In this document: positions 30,488-41,644 of the stretch, piece after piece | How the letters are laid out: the number at the start of each line of letters is the position of its first letter | How positions within the stretch are numbered: the stretch's first letter is position 1 | NCBI RefSeq assembly: GCF_013307245.1 | Contig: NZ_CP028941.1 | Location: forward strand, 1,178,001-1,242,000 | Source of the DNA: Polynucleobacter antarcticus | GTDB lineage: Bacteria > Pseudomonadota > Gammaproteobacteria > Burkholderiales > Burkholderiaceae | Length of the DNA stretch: 64,000 bases | Direction: 5' to 3' | Translations under genes and position numbers: made by a program | Notes under the pieces: generated by a model | What the model was told of the DNA's origin: nothing | The model's input: the letters and a program-made list of their open reading frames with translations, nothing else | Databases searched by the model: none

Positions 30488-30592
30488 GTATTGATACTAA
30501 AACCGCTACTACTGCTTCGAACAACCATCCTGCGCCCACAGTTTAACGGATTCCATTAGCCAGCGAGCTTTACAGCTATTTACTTCCCCAAC

Positions 30593-31843
30593 TTACTTCT
30601 GGTCTAGCTCAAAAGCCTTATGCAGCGCCCTTACAGCTAACTCCATATATTTCTCGTCGATTACTACCGAGATTTTTATTTCACTTGTAGAGATCATGAG
30701 GATATTGATGCCCTCCTCCGATAAGGTACGAAACATCTTACTAGCTACGCCTACGTGGGAGCGCATACCTACACCAACAACCGATACCTTAGACACTTTG
30801 GCATCACCCGTAATTTCTTTTGCCTGAATATGTCCTTGAACATTCTTCTTCAATAAATCTAAGGCTTTTTGATAATCAGCACGCGGCACTGTGAAGGTGA
30901 AATCCGTAACACCCTCATTGGATTGATTCTGAATAATCATGTCCACATCAATGTTGGCGTCTGCAATCGGTCCTAGAATTTGATAAGCAATACCTGGGCG
31001 ATCAGGAACCCCCAATACAGTAATTTTGGCTTCATCACGCGCAAACGCGATACCAGAAATAACGGCGGCTTCCATAGTGCTGTCCTCTTCAAATGTAATC
31101 AAGGTACCCGACTTCATCTCAAGATCAAGGGGCATCAACGGATCCGTCAAGGATGACAGAACACGGGTTTTTACTTTGTACTTACCAGCAAACTCCACAG
31201 AACGAATTTGCAATACCTTCGATCCAAGGCTGGCCATCTCTAGCATTTCTTCAAAAGTAATTTTGTCTAAACGACGGGCATCTTCACAAACGCGGGGATC
31301 AGTAGTGTAGACACCGTCCACATCGGTATAAATCAAGCACTCATCGGCTTTTAACGCCGCTGCCATAGCAACGGCAGAAGTATCTGAACCACCACGGCCT
31401 AGGGTTGTGATATTGCCATTTGGATCGACCCCTTGAAATCCCGTCACTACCACTGCACGACCCGCATTAAGATCAGCTAGTAACTTCTGGTCATCAATAC
31501 TTTTAATACGCGCTTTAGTAAAGGATGAGTCTGTGTGTACAGTGACTTGCCATCCAGCATAACTAACTGCATCAACACCTTCTCGAAGAAGTGCTAAGGC
31601 CAATAAGCCGGAACTTACCTGCTCCCCAGTAGAGGCAATTTGGTCTAGCTCACGCGGGCTTGCATCAGGATTTATATCTTTTGCTAAGCCCAGTAAACGG
31701 TTAGTTTCACCAGACATGGCTGAGGGAACCACCACGACTTGATGCCCAGCACGCATCCATTTGGCTACGCGTTTTGCGACATTCTGTATGCGCTCCACTG
31801 AGCCCATTGAGGTGCCACCATATTTATGAACGATTAAAGCCAT
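30593..31843 (-). CDS. lysC: Aspartate kinase
   Basis: Phosphorylates aspartate, the first step toward lysine, threonine, methionine and diaminopimelate. The protein has 416 residues: the KYGGTS motif at 7-12, the kinase core with GRGGSDTSAVA near 150-160, and two ACT domains (about 265-335 and 345-410) that bind feedback inhibitors. Length and layout match the lysine/threonine-sensitive monofunctional type. It is transcribed toward tRNA-Ser and is the last of a minus-strand group with tilS and accA. The dapA gene at 44386 acts later in the same pathway. Confidence 0.95.
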   Translation of the reverse strand: MALIVHKYGGTSMGSVERIQNVAKRVAKWMRAGHQVVVVPSAMSGETNRLLGLAKDINPDASPRELDQIASTGEQVSSGLLALALLREGVDAVSYAGWQVTVHTDSSFTKARIKSIDDQKLLADLNAGRAVVVTGFQGVDPNGNITTLGRGGSDTSAVAMAAALKADECLIYTDVDGVYTTDPRVCEDARRLDKITFEEMLEMASLGSKVLQIRSVEFAGKYKVKTRVLSSLTDPLMPLDLEMKSGTLITFEEDSTMEAAVISGIAFARDEAKITVLGVPDRPGIAYQILGPIADANIDVDMIIQNQSNEGVTDFTFTVPRADYQKALDLLKKNVQGHIQAKEITGDAKVSKVSVVGVGMRSHVGVASKMFRTLSEEGINILMISTSEIKISVVIDEKYMELAVRALHKAFELDQK

Positions 31844-31923
31844 ACAAGCGATCTTTTGTCTATGCTGATTATTCTGCTAAAGCACTAGGAACTTACATTC
31901 TATAGTGCGTTAAAACTAGCATT

Positions 31924-33219
31924 TTACAGGGTTTTTTTACTTGACCATACGGGCAATACTCTCTTGCCACTGTCTAAGAGATGTGGGTAACTGATCCCTA
32001 TCCCTGCAACCGCAATTAACTCGCCAGCAATATATAACAAGGGCGCCTGTCGCTCCCATGGCGGTACATTACCTTCTTGGTAAAGGTTCTTTAATGTTTT
32101 ACGGGGGCTCTTGGCTTGTATTTGAATTTTCTCAGATCCTTTTCTATCCCTGTATTCAATCAAGTCTTGTTTTTTGGCATCAGCTAACCATGGAGCAGAC
32201 AATCCAAATTGCTTGCTATTGACAGGAATCGATTTAAAAATCCATTCTCCTGACTGGGTATGGGCAATTTGTAACATGCCACGCCATAGACGAATGCTGA
32301 CTTCATCATGCAACCACTCTAAGCTAGCATCTGGGCTAACCTTCATGAGATCTTGCCACCAAGAATCTAAACGCTCTTGCGAGGGCATTGCGAGCTTGTT
32401 TAATTTCAGCCAATAGCGCACCACATTATTGGCAGCAGGTAAATCTTGCTGGGCTAATGCTTGCAGTGGAGGCAACTTCAATCCACTTGCTTGCAAAATC
32501 GCTTTACTATCTTGCACTGCTAATCGGTCTAGTAATTGTTGAGACTGCGCTAGAAGTTGCGCGCTACGCGCTAAATTAGCAACTGCCTCGGGCTGAATCT
32601 TGGCAAGCCTTGGAATAATCTGTTTACGAAGGGCATTGCGCCGAAAGCGGGTACTCTGATTGCTAGGGTCCTCAATCCATTGAAGGCGATACATTTTTGC
32701 ATAGGCCTCAAGCTCACCCCTACTCTGATTTAGTAAGGGCCGCCATAGAGTAATTTTTCGATCGCCAGAAAGCAGTGGGCGATGCTCTGGCATTCCTGAA
32801 AGACCTGCAACACCGGCGCCACGCAATAATTGCAGTAGAACCGTTTCTGCCTGATCATTTTGATGGTGGGCTAAGAGTAGATCTTCAATACCATGATCTT
32901 CACAGAGCTCAGTTAAGGCCTCATAACGCGCCGCTCTTGCACGCGCTTCAATATTACCCTCGTTGATATTCTTAAAGTGAAGAAGCCTAAAATCAAAATG
33001 AACCTGATATTTTTTTGCTAGCTTCTCACAAAACTCAAGCCATTGATCTGCAGGCTTTTGTAGACCGTGATGAATATGAAATACCCAAATCTCCGTTTTT
33101 TTATCGGCAGCTTTGCAGACAGTATCAAGCAATACAACCGAATCTAAGCCGCCACTCAGGGCAACTGCAATTCGTTTGGCTAGCTTAGGATTTTGCTTCG
33201 ATTTCCTTGAACTTGCCAT
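31924..33219 (-). CDS. tilS: tRNA(Ile)-lysidine synthase
   Basis: Converts cytidine 34 of tRNA-Ile(CAU) to lysidine so it reads AUA codons. The protein has 431 residues. The PP-loop ATP-binding motif [12 protein letters not shown] lies at about 19-30, the HIHHGL motif near 48-53 and [20 protein letters not shown] around 113-132. The C-terminal part carries the TilS substrate-binding domains. It overlaps the end of accA by 35 bases, an unusually long coupling. An ATG only slightly further in could also serve as the start. Confidence 0.93.
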   Translation of the reverse strand: MASSRKSKQNPKLAKRIAVALSGGLDSVVLLDTVCKAADKKTEIWVFHIHHGLQKPADQWLEFCEKLAKKYQVHFDFRLLHFKNINEGNIEARARAARYEALTELCEDHGIEDLLLAHHQNDQAETVLLQLLRGAGVAGLSGMPEHRPLLSGDRKITLWRPLLNQSRGELEAYAKMYRLQWIEDPSNQSTRFRRNALRKQIIPRLAKIQPEAVANLARSAQLLAQSQQLLDRLAVQDSKAILQASGLKLPPLQALAQQDLPAANNVVRYWLKLNKLAMPSQERLDSWWQDLMKVSPDASLEWLHDEVSIRLWRGMLQIAHTQSGEWIFKSIPVNSKQFGLSAPWLADAKKQDLIEYRDRKGSEKIQIQAKSPRKTLKNLYQEGNVPPWERQAPLLYIAGELIAVAGIGISYPHLLDSGKRVLPVWSSKKTL

Positions 33220-34156
33220 AGCTCATTAAGCGCGCGTGGCGACGCTCAAGAAGAGCATCGACTTTCATGCCATCAAAAGTCTTTAAGGAATCTGCTAAGG
33301 CTTTACGCATAGCATTCATCATAGTTTCGTAGTCACGATGCGCACCACCTGTTGGCTCCATCACAATCTTATCAATCAGACCTAATGTTTTTAGGCGTTG
33401 TGCGGTTAAACCCAATTGCTCAGCAGCCTCTGGTGCTTTTTCAGCTGTCTTCCATAGGATAGATGCGCACCCCTCTGGTGAGATTACCGAGTAAGTTGAA
33501 TTCTGTAACATCAGCACCACATCACCCATTGCAATTGCTAAGGCACCGCCTGAACCACCCTCACCAATAATCGTAGCAATAATAGGCACCTCTAGCTCTG
33601 CTTGAACATACAAATTGCGCCCAATCGCTTCAGATTGATTGCGCTCTTCTGCATCAATACCCGGAAATGCCCCGGGGGTATCTACAAAGGTGAAGACTGG
33701 TAATTTAAATTTCTCCGCAAGACGCATCAAACGCATAGCTTTTCGATAGCCCTCTGGACGACTCATGCCAAAGTTTCGTAAAGCACGCTCTTTCGTATCT
33801 CGGCCCTTTTGATGGCCAATAACCATGCAAGGTTGATTCTCAAAACGGGCTAGGCCCGCAATCATGGATTGATCATCAGCAAAACTGCGGTCGCCATGCA
33901 ATTCATGAAAATCCGTAAATAAGGCGTTGACATAATCTAAGGTGTAAGGACGCTGTGGATGACGTGCTACTTGAGAAACTTGCCAAGGAGTTAAATTGGC
34001 ATAGACATCTTTCGTCAGCTGCTGGCTTTTTTCGGAAAGTGTTTTTATCTCATCAGAAATATCTACAGAGGATTCATCTTGTACAAATTGGAGCTCTTCA
34101 ATCTTTGACTCTAGTTCAGCGATTGACTGTTCAAAATCTAGGAATGTCGTTTTCAT
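33185..34156 (-). CDS. accA: Acetyl-CoA carboxylase carboxyltransferase subunit alpha
   Basis: Together with AccD it transfers carboxyl from biotin to acetyl-CoA, making malonyl-CoA for fatty acid synthesis. The protein has 323 residues, the usual length. An N-terminal coiled coil is followed by ATG-proximal landmarks: [22 protein letters not shown], a [20 protein letters not shown] segment and [15 protein letters not shown]. The neighbours tilS and an AlkA-like glycosylase are in the same orientation, with the glycosylase gene ending 9 bases upstream. Confidence 0.97.
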   Translation of the reverse strand: MKTTFLDFEQSIAELESKIEELQFVQDESSVDISDEIKTLSEKSQQLTKDVYANLTPWQVSQVARHPQRPYTLDYVNALFTDFHELHGDRSFADDQSMIAGLARFENQPCMVIGHQKGRDTKERALRNFGMSRPEGYRKAMRLMRLAEKFKLPVFTFVDTPGAFPGIDAEERNQSEAIGRNLYVQAELEVPIIATIIGEGGSGGALAIAMGDVVLMLQNSTYSVISPEGCASILWKTAEKAPEAAEQLGLTAQRLKTLGLIDKIVMEPTGGAHRDYETMMNAMRKALADSLKTFDGMKVDALLERRHARLMSYGKFKEIEAKS

Positions 34157-34165
34157 AGTCTGATT

Positions 34166-34822
34166 TTAGTATTCAATGGGCTTGGGGTCGATACTTCTCC
34201 ACATATACCAGGTAGCAACCGTACACCAAGGGGCCCAATTTGCCGCTACCTCACGGGCCTCATGCCTGCTAACAGGCTCTCCGCTGAAATAATTAAGGGA
34301 AATAGCCTTAATTAGGCCAGCGTCATCTAACGGAAGAATATTGGGTCGAACCATATTGAACATGAGGAACATTTCTGCTGTCCAACGCCCAATACCCCGA
34401 ATAGCGCTCAATTCCTTAATAATTACCTCATCGTCCATACCCTTCCATTGATTGGCATGCAATCGGCCGGAATCAAAATGTTCAGCCAAATCTCGGATGT
34501 ACTCCGCTTTGCGGCCAGATAAGCCTGCAGCACGTAACTCCTCAACGCTTACCCCTAGGATATTTTTTGGAGTGACCTTCTTTTTTAGGGCGAGCAGGAC
34601 TTTATTCCAAACGGATTGCGCTGCCGCTACTGAAATCTGTTGGCCGACAATGGATCTTGCCAATGTACTAAAAGCATCTCCACGCGTCACTAAAAAACCT
34701 ACGCCAATCTTCGGGATCAGTTTTTTTAGAATGCGATCATGTTTCATCAACTCTGCGCAAGCCTGCTCCCAATATTCAGGGGCTACTTCGTCGATGATAA
34801 TTAAATCTGCTGTTTTACTCAA
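34166..34822 (-). CDS. alkA: DNA-3-methyladenine glycosylase (AlkA-like, HhH-GPD)
   Basis: Base-excision repair enzyme that removes alkylated purines, 218 residues. The helix-hairpin-helix with Gly/Pro loop is visible (ELSAIRGIGRWTAEMFLMF, about 143-161), and the catalytic aspartate lies in ILPLDDAGLIKA (about 170-181). It lacks the N-terminal AlkA extension and any methyltransferase domain, as in short bacterial AlkA-type enzymes. It shares a transcription direction with cysS and accA. The symbol is by family, not proven orthology. Confidence 0.88.
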   Translation of the reverse strand: MSKTADLIIIDEVAPEYWEQACAELMKHDRILKKLIPKIGVGFLVTRGDAFSTLARSIVGQQISVAAAQSVWNKVLLALKKKVTPKNILGVSVEELRAAGLSGRKAEYIRDLAEHFDSGRLHANQWKGMDDEVIIKELSAIRGIGRWTAEMFLMFNMVRPNILPLDDAGLIKAISLNYFSGEPVSRHEAREVAANWAPWCTVATWYMWRSIDPKPIEY

Positions 34823-34873
34823 AATAAATCCATAAGATACAGTGCTTCTTTATTTAATTTATGCATCATGGGT

Positions 34874-36295
34874 TTAACTTCTACGCCATTCTGTTATTCC
34901 ACCTGGCTTGTCTTCTAATACGATACCCTGTTCGAGCAAATTCTTGCGAATGAGATCGGACTTGGCAAAATCTTTAGCTTGCTTGGCACTTGATCTTGCC
35001 GTAATCTGCTCTTCAATTGCCACGACAGATAAACTCTCATCTAAAGTAGGATTTCCCATTTGCAAAAATTCAATTGGGTCACGTTGTAAGAAATGAAGAT
35101 GGGCAGCCAACACTTTGAGCGTGCTGGATAAATCAGCTTTTTCTAAGCCTTGCGCCCGATTAATCTCGCTTGCTAAGTCAAATAATGCCGCAATCGCCAC
35201 AGGGGTATTGAAATCGTCATTCATTGCCTCTGTAAAGCGCTTCACCCACGGTGAGTGGGGATCTATAGCGTGATCTAATGAAGCTGCTTGGGACAACGCA
35301 GTATAAAGGCGTACTAGACCAGCACGTGCTTCCTCGAGCTGTAGATCGCTGTAATTAATTGGACTACGGTAATGGGCACGCAACATAAAAAAACGCACAA
35401 CTTCAGGATCAAAGCGCTTGAGCACATCTCGAATTAAGAAAAAATTGCCCGAAGACTTGGACATCTTTTCTTCATTCACCCGAATATGGCCGTTGTGCAT
35501 CCAATAATTGACAGAAGGCTGATCAGCAGATGTGTGCTTACGTCCGTACAAAGCACCTTCACTTTGGGCAATCTCATTTTCATGATGCGGAAATTGAAGA
35601 TCAGCACCACCCCCATGGATATCGAAATGCTGACCTAGTAAGTCGCAAGACATCGCTGAGCATTCAATATGCCAACCGGGTCGACCTTCACCCCAAGGTG
35701 ACTTCCAGCGAGTATCATCAGGCTCCTCCGATTTAGCGCTTTTCCAAAGGACAAAATCCAGTGGATCTCTTTTACCACCGCCAATCGCAACCCGCTCACC
35801 CGCATTCAGTTCATCTATGGATTTACCTGACAAACGACCATATTGGGGAAAGAGACGTACGGCAAAGTTCACATCACCATCATCCGCCTGATAAGCCAAC
35901 TCTTGCTCAATCAGTCGACCAATCATGCCTTGCATTTGAGTAATAAAGTCAGTAGCACGGGGCTCTTGATCTGGATGTATTAAGCCCAACTGTTCTGAAT
36001 CGGCGTGCATAGCGTCAATAAAGCGCTGAGTCAGAGCGGCAATGGGCTCGCCATTTTCAATCGCGCGATGGATGATTTTGTCATCAATATCTGTGATATT
36101 TCGAACATAAATGACTTCATACCCACTGGCCCGCAACCAGCGCACCACCATATCAAATACGATCATCACTCGGGCATGGCCAATATGACAATAGTCGTAG
36201 ACCGTCATCCCGCAAACGTACATCTTGACCTTGCCTGGCTCGAGAGGCTTAAAGGGTTGTTTAGACCTACTAAGAGTGTTATAGATTTGCAGCAT
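34874..36295 (-). CDS. cysS: Cysteinyl-tRNA synthetase
   Basis: Charges tRNA-Cys, 473 residues. The zinc site begins with [15 protein letters not shown] (Cys29 plus the HIGH motif near 38-41). Further zinc ligands lie in [13 protein letters not shown] and [13 protein letters not shown], and [11 protein letters not shown] is the KMSKS loop. The C-terminal anticodon-binding part is complete. The start is preceded by a short leader, divergent from the TPR lipoprotein gene at 36382. Confidence 0.97.
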   Translation of the reverse strand: MLQIYNTLSRSKQPFKPLEPGKVKMYVCGMTVYDYCHIGHARVMIVFDMVVRWLRASGYEVIYVRNITDIDDKIIHRAIENGEPIAALTQRFIDAMHADSEQLGLIHPDQEPRATDFITQMQGMIGRLIEQELAYQADDGDVNFAVRLFPQYGRLSGKSIDELNAGERVAIGGGKRDPLDFVLWKSAKSEEPDDTRWKSPWGEGRPGWHIECSAMSCDLLGQHFDIHGGGADLQFPHHENEIAQSEGALYGRKHTSADQPSVNYWMHNGHIRVNEEKMSKSSGNFFLIRDVLKRFDPEVVRFFMLRAHYRSPINYSDLQLEEARAGLVRLYTALSQAASLDHAIDPHSPWVKRFTEAMNDDFNTPVAIAALFDLASEINRAQGLEKADLSSTLKVLAAHLHFLQRDPIEFLQMGNPTLDESLSVVAIEEQITARSSAKQAKDFAKSDLIRKNLLEQGIVLEDKPGGITEWRRS

Positions 36296-36381
36296 AGAAG
36301 CTTTAAAGGGGCAAGGAGCACTAATTTGTTAGACTGAGCGCTGAGTATATCGAATGAGCCCGTTTTTTACCCTTTTCCTCT

Positions 36382-37188
36382 ATGACATATAGCCCTAATG
36401 TACCAAGACATCGCTTCTTGTGGATTCTGAGTGTTGCCTTTGCTCTGTTTATGCTCAGTGGCTGCAGCACGCCCGGTCAGCAACTGGCAAATGCGGAAAT
36501 ACAAGCGCTTAATGCCAGTGCTCAAGCTGGTGGCCAAAACCCACCTGCGCCCTATTTGGGGTCTGATGGGCCTAATGATCCCCCAAAACTTAATAGCAAC
36601 GCATCTGGCTATGACCAATTCAATACCGAGCTATCTGACTCTGTAGCAGTACCCTTTTTATCCTTCCTCATTATTGAGCCAGACCCTGTCACTAAAAATG
36701 CGGTGCCGTCTGAAGTAGAAAGACTTGTTAAAGCTAAAAAATATCCTGAGGCAATAGATCTTATCAATCAACTTCTTAAAAAGACTCCAGGGAATGTGCA
36801 GTTGCGCTATATCAAAGCGCGCATGCAAATAGAAATGCGTCAGTGGGAAGCGGCTAAAAAAACCTTAATTGAAATCACTCAACAATTTCCAGAGCTGCCA
36901 GAACCTTACAATAATTTAGCGGCCTTAGCCTCCAATCAAGGTAATTGGATTGAAGCAAGAGATTACTTAGAGCTAGCCCTCAAGCTACGTCCAACATATG
37001 CCATAGCCTCTGCCAATTTAGGTGAAGTATATATTCGCTTAGGGGCACAGGCATATGACAATGCTGCTAAGGATGCGCGGCTTAATCAACGTCAATACAG
37101 TAACCGAGCAAAAGCCTTACGGGAGATCTTAGACCCTCCTAAGAAAGCACCGCCCGCCTCAACCGCACCACTTAAAAATAGTAAATAA
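36382..37188 (+). CDS. TPR-repeat lipoprotein
   Basis: A protein of 268 residues. The N-terminal signal sequence ends in a lipobox LSGC (Cys about 29), then a proline/asparagine-rich linker. TPR-type repeats cover about 110-245 (KAKKYPEAIDLINQLLKKTP, LRYIKARMQIEMRQWEAAKK and ASNQGNWIEARDYLELALKL), consistent with a protein-binding scaffold in the envelope. It is divergent from cysS and followed by ppiB 46 bases later. A partner is not evident. Confidence 0.84.
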   Translation: MTYSPNVPRHRFLWILSVAFALFMLSGCSTPGQQLANAEIQALNASAQAGGQNPPAPYLGSDGPNDPPKLNSNASGYDQFNTELSDSVAVPFLSFLIIEPDPVTKNAVPSEVERLVKAKKYPEAIDLINQLLKKTPGNVQLRYIKARMQIEMRQWEAAKKTLIEITQQFPELPEPYNNLAALASNQGNWIEARDYLELALKLRPTYAIASANLGEVYIRLGAQAYDNAAKDARLNQRQYSNRAKALREILDPPKKAPPASTAPLKNSK

Positions 37189-37234
37189 TTTAATATAACG
37201 CAGTTCTCCAACCGTTTAGAAAGCGAATTGAATC

Positions 37235-37738
37235 ATGTCAAAAGTTCTACTCAAAACCAATAAAGGCGATATCACTCTCGAACTCGACGCTGCAAAAGCG
37301 CCCAAGACTGTTGCAAACTTTTTGCAATACGTAAAAAGTGGTCACTACGATGGCACGATCTTTCATCGTGTGATTGATAACTTTATGATTCAAGGTGGTG
37401 GCATGGCACCTGGAATGAAGGAAAAGAAATCTGGCGAATCGATTGAGAACGAAGCCAATAATGGCCTAAAAAATGATCGTGGCACTGTTGCTATGGCCCG
37501 TACTAGCGACCCCCACTCAGCCACAGCGCAGTTCTTTATCAACGTCAATGACAATGATTTTCTAAACCATACAGCGCCCAATGCACAAGGCTGGGGATAC
37601 GCCGTCTTTGGTAAAGTCACAGAGGGATCCGATGTGCTTGATGTGATCCGTAAAGTAAAAACTGGCAGTAGTGGATTTCATCAAGACGTACCAGCAGAAG
37701 ATGTTGTGCTTGAAAAGGCTACTGTTCTCGAGGAATGA
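37235..37738 (+). CDS. ppiB: Peptidyl-prolyl cis-trans isomerase (cyclophilin type)
   Basis: Cytoplasmic cyclophilin, 167 residues, with no signal peptide. Typical active-site segments are [14 protein letters not shown] (catalytic Arg), a [20 protein letters not shown] stretch, [11 protein letters not shown] and [16 protein letters not shown]. It overlaps lpxH by 4 bases (ATGA at 37735), so the two are co-translated. Confidence 0.95.
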   Translation: MSKVLLKTNKGDITLELDAAKAPKTVANFLQYVKSGHYDGTIFHRVIDNFMIQGGGMAPGMKEKKSGESIENEANNGLKNDRGTVAMARTSDPHSATAQFFINVNDNDFLNHTAPNAQGWGYAVFGKVTEGSDVLDVIRKVKTGSSGFHQDVPAEDVVLEKATVLEE

Positions 37739-38520
37739 TTCCGCAATACGCGAGCGCCCTGCTCATATCGGACCTCCATCTCACGCCGTCAATGCCCTTG
37801 ACGGCGCAACGATTTTTCGACTTTTGTGAAAAGGAAGCACCCAAAGTAGAGGTTGTATTTATTTTGGGTGACCTCTTTGAGTATTGGGTTGGTGATGATG
37901 CAGCGCTACACTCACCCTTTCATCAAGAAGTTAAACGAGCACTTGCCACCCTTTCCACTAAAGTCAAAACATATTACTTCCACGGTAATCGTGACTTTTT
38001 GATTGGCTCTGATTTCTTAAATAAAACCGGTATGACATTGCTGCCTGATCCTTCTAAGCTAGAGATTGCTGGTCATGACTATGTACTGTGCCATGGTGAT
38101 GGGTTGTGTACTGCCGATGTGGGCTATCAAGCATTTCGGAGTCTAGTACGCAAACCTTGGTTGCAAAGACTCTTTTTGTTGATGCCTTTAGATTGGCGTC
38201 GTGGCATTGCTAATCATTTACGCAGTCAAAGTGCTCAGCAATATCAACATACCCAGCAGCAATCCCCTGCGCTTGCTCAAATTAAAACAAATGTGACATT
38301 AGCAGCGTGTGCTGCAGTACTACGAGGTCAATCGGATAGGTTGATTCATGGCCATACGCATTTACCAGCACATCATCAAGAACAGTTAGGGGATCAAGAG
38401 TGGCAACGATGGGTTTTATCGGACTGGGACATGGATCACCCCGAAAGAGCTCAGCCTAAAGCCAGCGCATTACGTATCGATGCGAGCGGTGTGCACTACA
38501 GCGATTTAATTAAGAGCTAA
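37735..38520 (+). CDS. lpxH: UDP-2,3-diacylglucosamine diphosphatase
   Basis: Hydrolyses UDP-2,3-diacylglucosamine to lipid X in lipid A synthesis, 261 residues. All metallophosphoesterase motifs are present: [36 protein letters not shown] and [11 protein letters not shown]. It is coupled to ppiB. The presence of lipid A synthesis confirms a Gram-negative host. The convergent suhB ends 8 bases downstream. Confidence 0.95.
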   Translation: MIPQYASALLISDLHLTPSMPLTAQRFFDFCEKEAPKVEVVFILGDLFEYWVGDDAALHSPFHQEVKRALATLSTKVKTYYFHGNRDFLIGSDFLNKTGMTLLPDPSKLEIAGHDYVLCHGDGLCTADVGYQAFRSLVRKPWLQRLFLLMPLDWRRGIANHLRSQSAQQYQHTQQQSPALAQIKTNVTLAACAAVLRGQSDRLIHGHTHLPAHHQEQLGDQEWQRWVLSDWDMDHPERAQPKASALRIDASGVHYSDLIKS

Positions 38521-38528
38521 GCAGATAC

Positions 38529-39317
38529 TTAGCAGCTTGAATATCTAGATAAACACTGCACCATCTGCGCAAAGATACGAGGGTTTGCACACATGACTTC
38601 GCCGCTTTGTAAGAAACCTTCTTCGCCACGGTAGTTACCAATCAAACCGCCAGCCTCAGTGAGCAACAGCGCGCCTGCTGCCATATCCCATGGCTTGAGA
38701 TCACTCTCAAAGAATCCATCGTATCGGCCAGCAGCAACATAAGCCAAATCCAGAGAAGCTGCTCCAGGACGGCGTAATCCAGCACATTGGCGGGTCATGT
38801 CAGCAAAAATCTTTAAGTATTTTTCCAAGTCTTGATCTTCACGATATGGAAAACCTGTGCCCAGTAAACAATTTACTAAGCGATCTTGAGTAGCTACGCG
38901 CAAGCGCCGGCGATCTAAGTACGCACCCGCACCCCGCGTTGCTGTGAAAAGCTCATCACGAGTTGGGTCATAAACTACGGCTTGTTGAGTGACGCCATTC
39001 ACTGCCAATGCAATAGAAACTGCATATTGTGGAAAGCCATGAATGAAATTGGTGGTGCCATCTAAGGGATCTATGATCCAAATATTTTCTGCATCTAGAT
39101 TCTGTGCACCGGTTTCTTCTGCTAAAAATCCGTGCGTGGGGTAGGCATCGCTGAGTGTCTCAATAATCGCCGCTTCAGCCTGTTTATCCACCTCAGTAAC
39201 AAAATCATTATGTTGTTTGCGGTCAACCTGTAGGCGCTCTAAATTCAGAGAGGCTCTATTAATGATGGTACCAGCACGACGGGCGGCCTTGACGGCCACA
39301 TTTAACATGGGATGCAT
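38529..39317 (-). CDS. suhB: Inositol-1-monophosphatase family protein
   Basis: A metal-dependent phosphatase of 262 residues from ATG 39317 ([20 protein letters not shown]). An in-frame ATG at 39440 would add 41 residues without homology and run into the trmJ promoter. The motifs are [27 protein letters not shown] and [17 protein letters not shown]. In Proteobacteria SuhB also joins ribosomal RNA antitermination complexes. It is divergent from trmJ. Confidence 0.93.
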   Translation of the reverse strand: MHPMLNVAVKAARRAGTIINRASLNLERLQVDRKQHNDFVTEVDKQAEAAIIETLSDAYPTHGFLAEETGAQNLDAENIWIIDPLDGTTNFIHGFPQYAVSIALAVNGVTQQAVVYDPTRDELFTATRGAGAYLDRRRLRVATQDRLVNCLLGTGFPYREDQDLEKYLKIFADMTRQCAGLRRPGAASLDLAYVAAGRYDGFFESDLKPWDMAAGALLLTEAGGLIGNYRGEEGFLQSGEVMCANPRIFAQMVQCLSRYSSC

Positions 39318-39445
39318 AGTTTTGATGGACAAATTAAATAAGAACAAGGGCTTCAGATTGCAAACTGCATGACAATATGAGGCGAACTTACTGATTCTAA
39401 ACGATTCATACTTAAACACCCCACAATCTACGCTTACCAACCATC

Positions 39446-40192
39446 ATGTATAAAGACCAAGCCCAGCTCTTGCGCTGGATCCTTATTCAGACTAGCCACC
39501 CTGGAAATGTGGGCTCAGCAGCACGCGCCCTTAAAACTATGGGGTTTAGCGATCTGCAACTCATCAATCCCAAAACTGCTGGGATAGCACAAGATGATGA
39601 GGCTATTGCCTTAGCTAGTGGTGCAGCGGATATTCTCCAATCTAGCCAAGAATCTGACTCTCTTGAATCGAGTGTGCAGGGATACACCTTAGTTCTCGGA
39701 CTAACAAGCCGTGATCGCGAGTTTGGGCCGCCTGCCATAGATTGGAATGAGGCTCGGAAACTAGTTCAAGCTCATGTGGGCAGAGGTCAGAAGGTGGCAC
39801 TACTATTTGGCCCTGAACGGACTGGCCTTGATAATCAGCACCTCTCCTTATGCACGCATCGCGTTTGGCTAGAGGCTAACCCCCTCTATCCCTCACTGAA
39901 CCTGGCCCAAGCAATCATGGTTTGCGCCTATGGGCTGAGAGAGGCTCTTAGCGTGGATTCAGATGAGGTACTTAATGCATCCTCGGAGCAGATTGATTAT
40001 GCCGACCCTGCAGCTGTAGCAGCGATGCTAGAACATTGGCAAGCGGGCTTAGAGGCCATTGGCTATCTTGATCCTGCCAACCCTAAAAAGCTCATGCCCC
40101 GCTTACAAGCTCTTTTTGCACGAAGTCGGCTCCATAAAGAGGAAATCGACCTATTACGTGGAATAGCCAAACAGATGATGCTCAAAAAGTAA
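39446..40192 (+). CDS. trmJ: tRNA (cytidine/uridine-2'-O-)-methyltransferase TrmJ
   Basis: A SPOUT-family RNA 2'-O-methyltransferase of 248 residues that modifies tRNA position 32. Motifs are an N-terminal TSHPGNVGSAARALKTMGF, a central ALLFGPERTGLDNQHLSLC and the knot-forming YPSLNLAQAIMVCAYGLREA. The C-terminal extension of about 70 residues is typical for TrmJ. It is followed by cysE 44 bases downstream and is divergent from suhB; the TrmJ-before-CysE order is common in this lineage. Confidence 0.93.
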   Translation: MYKDQAQLLRWILIQTSHPGNVGSAARALKTMGFSDLQLINPKTAGIAQDDEAIALASGAADILQSSQESDSLESSVQGYTLVLGLTSRDREFGPPAIDWNEARKLVQAHVGRGQKVALLFGPERTGLDNQHLSLCTHRVWLEANPLYPSLNLAQAIMVCAYGLREALSVDSDEVLNASSEQIDYADPAAVAAMLEHWQAGLEAIGYLDPANPKKLMPRLQALFARSRLHKEEIDLLRGIAKQMMLKK

Positions 40193-40236
40193 CTAGGCAC
40201 CCCTTCCATTACAGCTTTAACCGTTAAAATCTCCAT

Positions 40237-41001
40237 ATGTTTAAAGCGCTTTTCGACCAAGTCGACTCCATCATCGTTCGTGACCCAGCCGCCAGAAATC
40301 GCCTAGAGGTCATTACTTGCTACCCAGGTCTTCATGCAGTCTGGATACATACACTCTCCCACAGTTTATGGAATCTAGGTCTGAAATGGATTGCCCGCCT
40401 GCTCTCAATGTTTGCACGTTTTATCACTGGTATTGAAATTCATCCTGGGGCAAAAATTGGCCGCCGTGTTTTTTTAGATCACGGTCTTGGCATTGTCATT
40501 GGTGAAACTACTGAAATTGGCGATGATTGCACGATCTATCAAGGTGTCACTTTAGGTGGCACCTCACTATATAAAGGCGTTAAACGTCACCCTACCTTAG
40601 GCAAAGGTGTCGTGATTAGCGCTGGAGCAAAAGTACTGGGTGGCTTTACTGTTGGTGATGGCGCACGCGTTGGATCTAATGCTGTCGTACTTAAAGAGAT
40701 TCCTGCTGGCGCGACCGCAGTAGGAATACCGGCCCGCATATTGCATCCTGATTTACCTCAGGCTACAAGTGTGGACAGCAAAGCCAAAGAATACTTTTCT
40801 GCGTACGGAGTGACACCCAATGTCGACGATCCCGTATCGATGGCGCTTAAGGGCCTGATTGATGCTACCTTAGAACAGGAAGCCAAAATTGAAGCGCTTG
40901 AGAAAGCATTGGCAAGACTTAACAACACGCCAGCAGATGCTGGTGTCGGTAGTGGCACTAAACGTGACCTGGATGCTTTAAAGGAATGGCTTAAAGAGTA
41001 G
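40237..41001 (+). CDS. cysE: Serine O-acetyltransferase
   Basis: First step of cysteine synthesis from serine and acetyl-CoA, 254 residues. The left-handed beta-helix is visible as hexapeptide repeats from about 66 to 160 ([69 protein letters not shown]). A helical C-terminus follows. It is convergent with the FKBP gene. Confidence 0.95.
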   Translation: MFKALFDQVDSIIVRDPAARNRLEVITCYPGLHAVWIHTLSHSLWNLGLKWIARLLSMFARFITGIEIHPGAKIGRRVFLDHGLGIVIGETTEIGDDCTIYQGVTLGGTSLYKGVKRHPTLGKGVVISAGAKVLGGFTVGDGARVGSNAVVLKEIPAGATAVGIPARILHPDLPQATSVDSKAKEYFSAYGVTPNVDDPVSMALKGLIDATLEQEAKIEALEKALARLNNTPADAGVGSGTKRDLDALKEWLKE

Positions 41002-41009
41002 CTTGTTCG

Positions 41010-41600
41010 CTAGTGTAAGGTTGGTGAAGGATGCTCAGGATTTGAAGAGGGGTCAATAGAATTATCATCATCGCCATCTTCTTCATTAGGCATACCAAAA
41101 GTAAAACTCTCGGCTCCCGCGGGATGACGGTTTTCAATTTCTTCATCGCTAGCTGTGCGAATATTCTCTACCTGAACCCAAAAACGCAAGGCCATTCCTG
41201 CAAGCGGATGATTGCCATCTAAAACCACTTGACTATCAGCTACATCAGTCACGGTATAGATAAGGGTCTCATCATCGACATCAGAGCTGTCATCATCTGC
41301 CTCAGAATCTGGAACCCCCTCAAATTGCATCCCAATTTCTAGCGGCTCAGGAAATCGTGCACGTGGTTCAATCTTTAATAGTTCTGGGTCATATTCACCG
41401 AAAGCTTCATTTGGCTCCAATTGAATACTGGCTTCATATCCAATATCCTGTCCATCTAATAAAGACTCAATCTTCGGAAAAGTACCTTCATATCCGCCGT
41501 GCAGGTATACCATCGGAGAATCTGGTTCCTCGATAATATTATTTTGCGCATCAGTTAACTTGTAGCGTAGCGATACAACGGTATTTTTTTCGATCTTCAT
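41010..41600 (-). CDS. slyD: FKBP-type peptidyl-prolyl isomerase (SlyD-like)
   Basis: A protein of 196 residues from ATG 41600 (MKIEKNTVVSLRYKLTDAQN); an ATG at 41618 would add six residues. The SlyD-like FKBP domain has IEEPDSPMVYLHGGYEG, then the inserted chaperone flap (LEPNEAFGEYDPELLKIEPR), and returns with DGNHPLAGMALRFWVQVENI. The C-terminus is acidic and disordered rather than histidine-rich, so metal binding as in E. coli SlyD is doubtful. It is divergent from the cupin gene. Confidence 0.88.
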   Translation of the reverse strand: MKIEKNTVVSLRYKLTDAQNNIIEEPDSPMVYLHGGYEGTFPKIESLLDGQDIGYEASIQLEPNEAFGEYDPELLKIEPRARFPEPLEIGMQFEGVPDSEADDDSSDVDDETLIYTVTDVADSQVVLDGNHPLAGMALRFWVQVENIRTASDEEIENRHPAGAESFTFGMPNEEDGDDDNSIDPSSNPEHPSPTLH

Positions 41601-41644
41601 ACGTAATTCATTCAACATGGTGTTTTAAACAGCTTCTAGCATCT

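Noticed and set aside
30340..30546. Plus-strand 68-codon frame over the tRNA-Ser region
   Set aside because: It is antisense to the tRNA gene and has no ribosome-binding site or conserved pattern.
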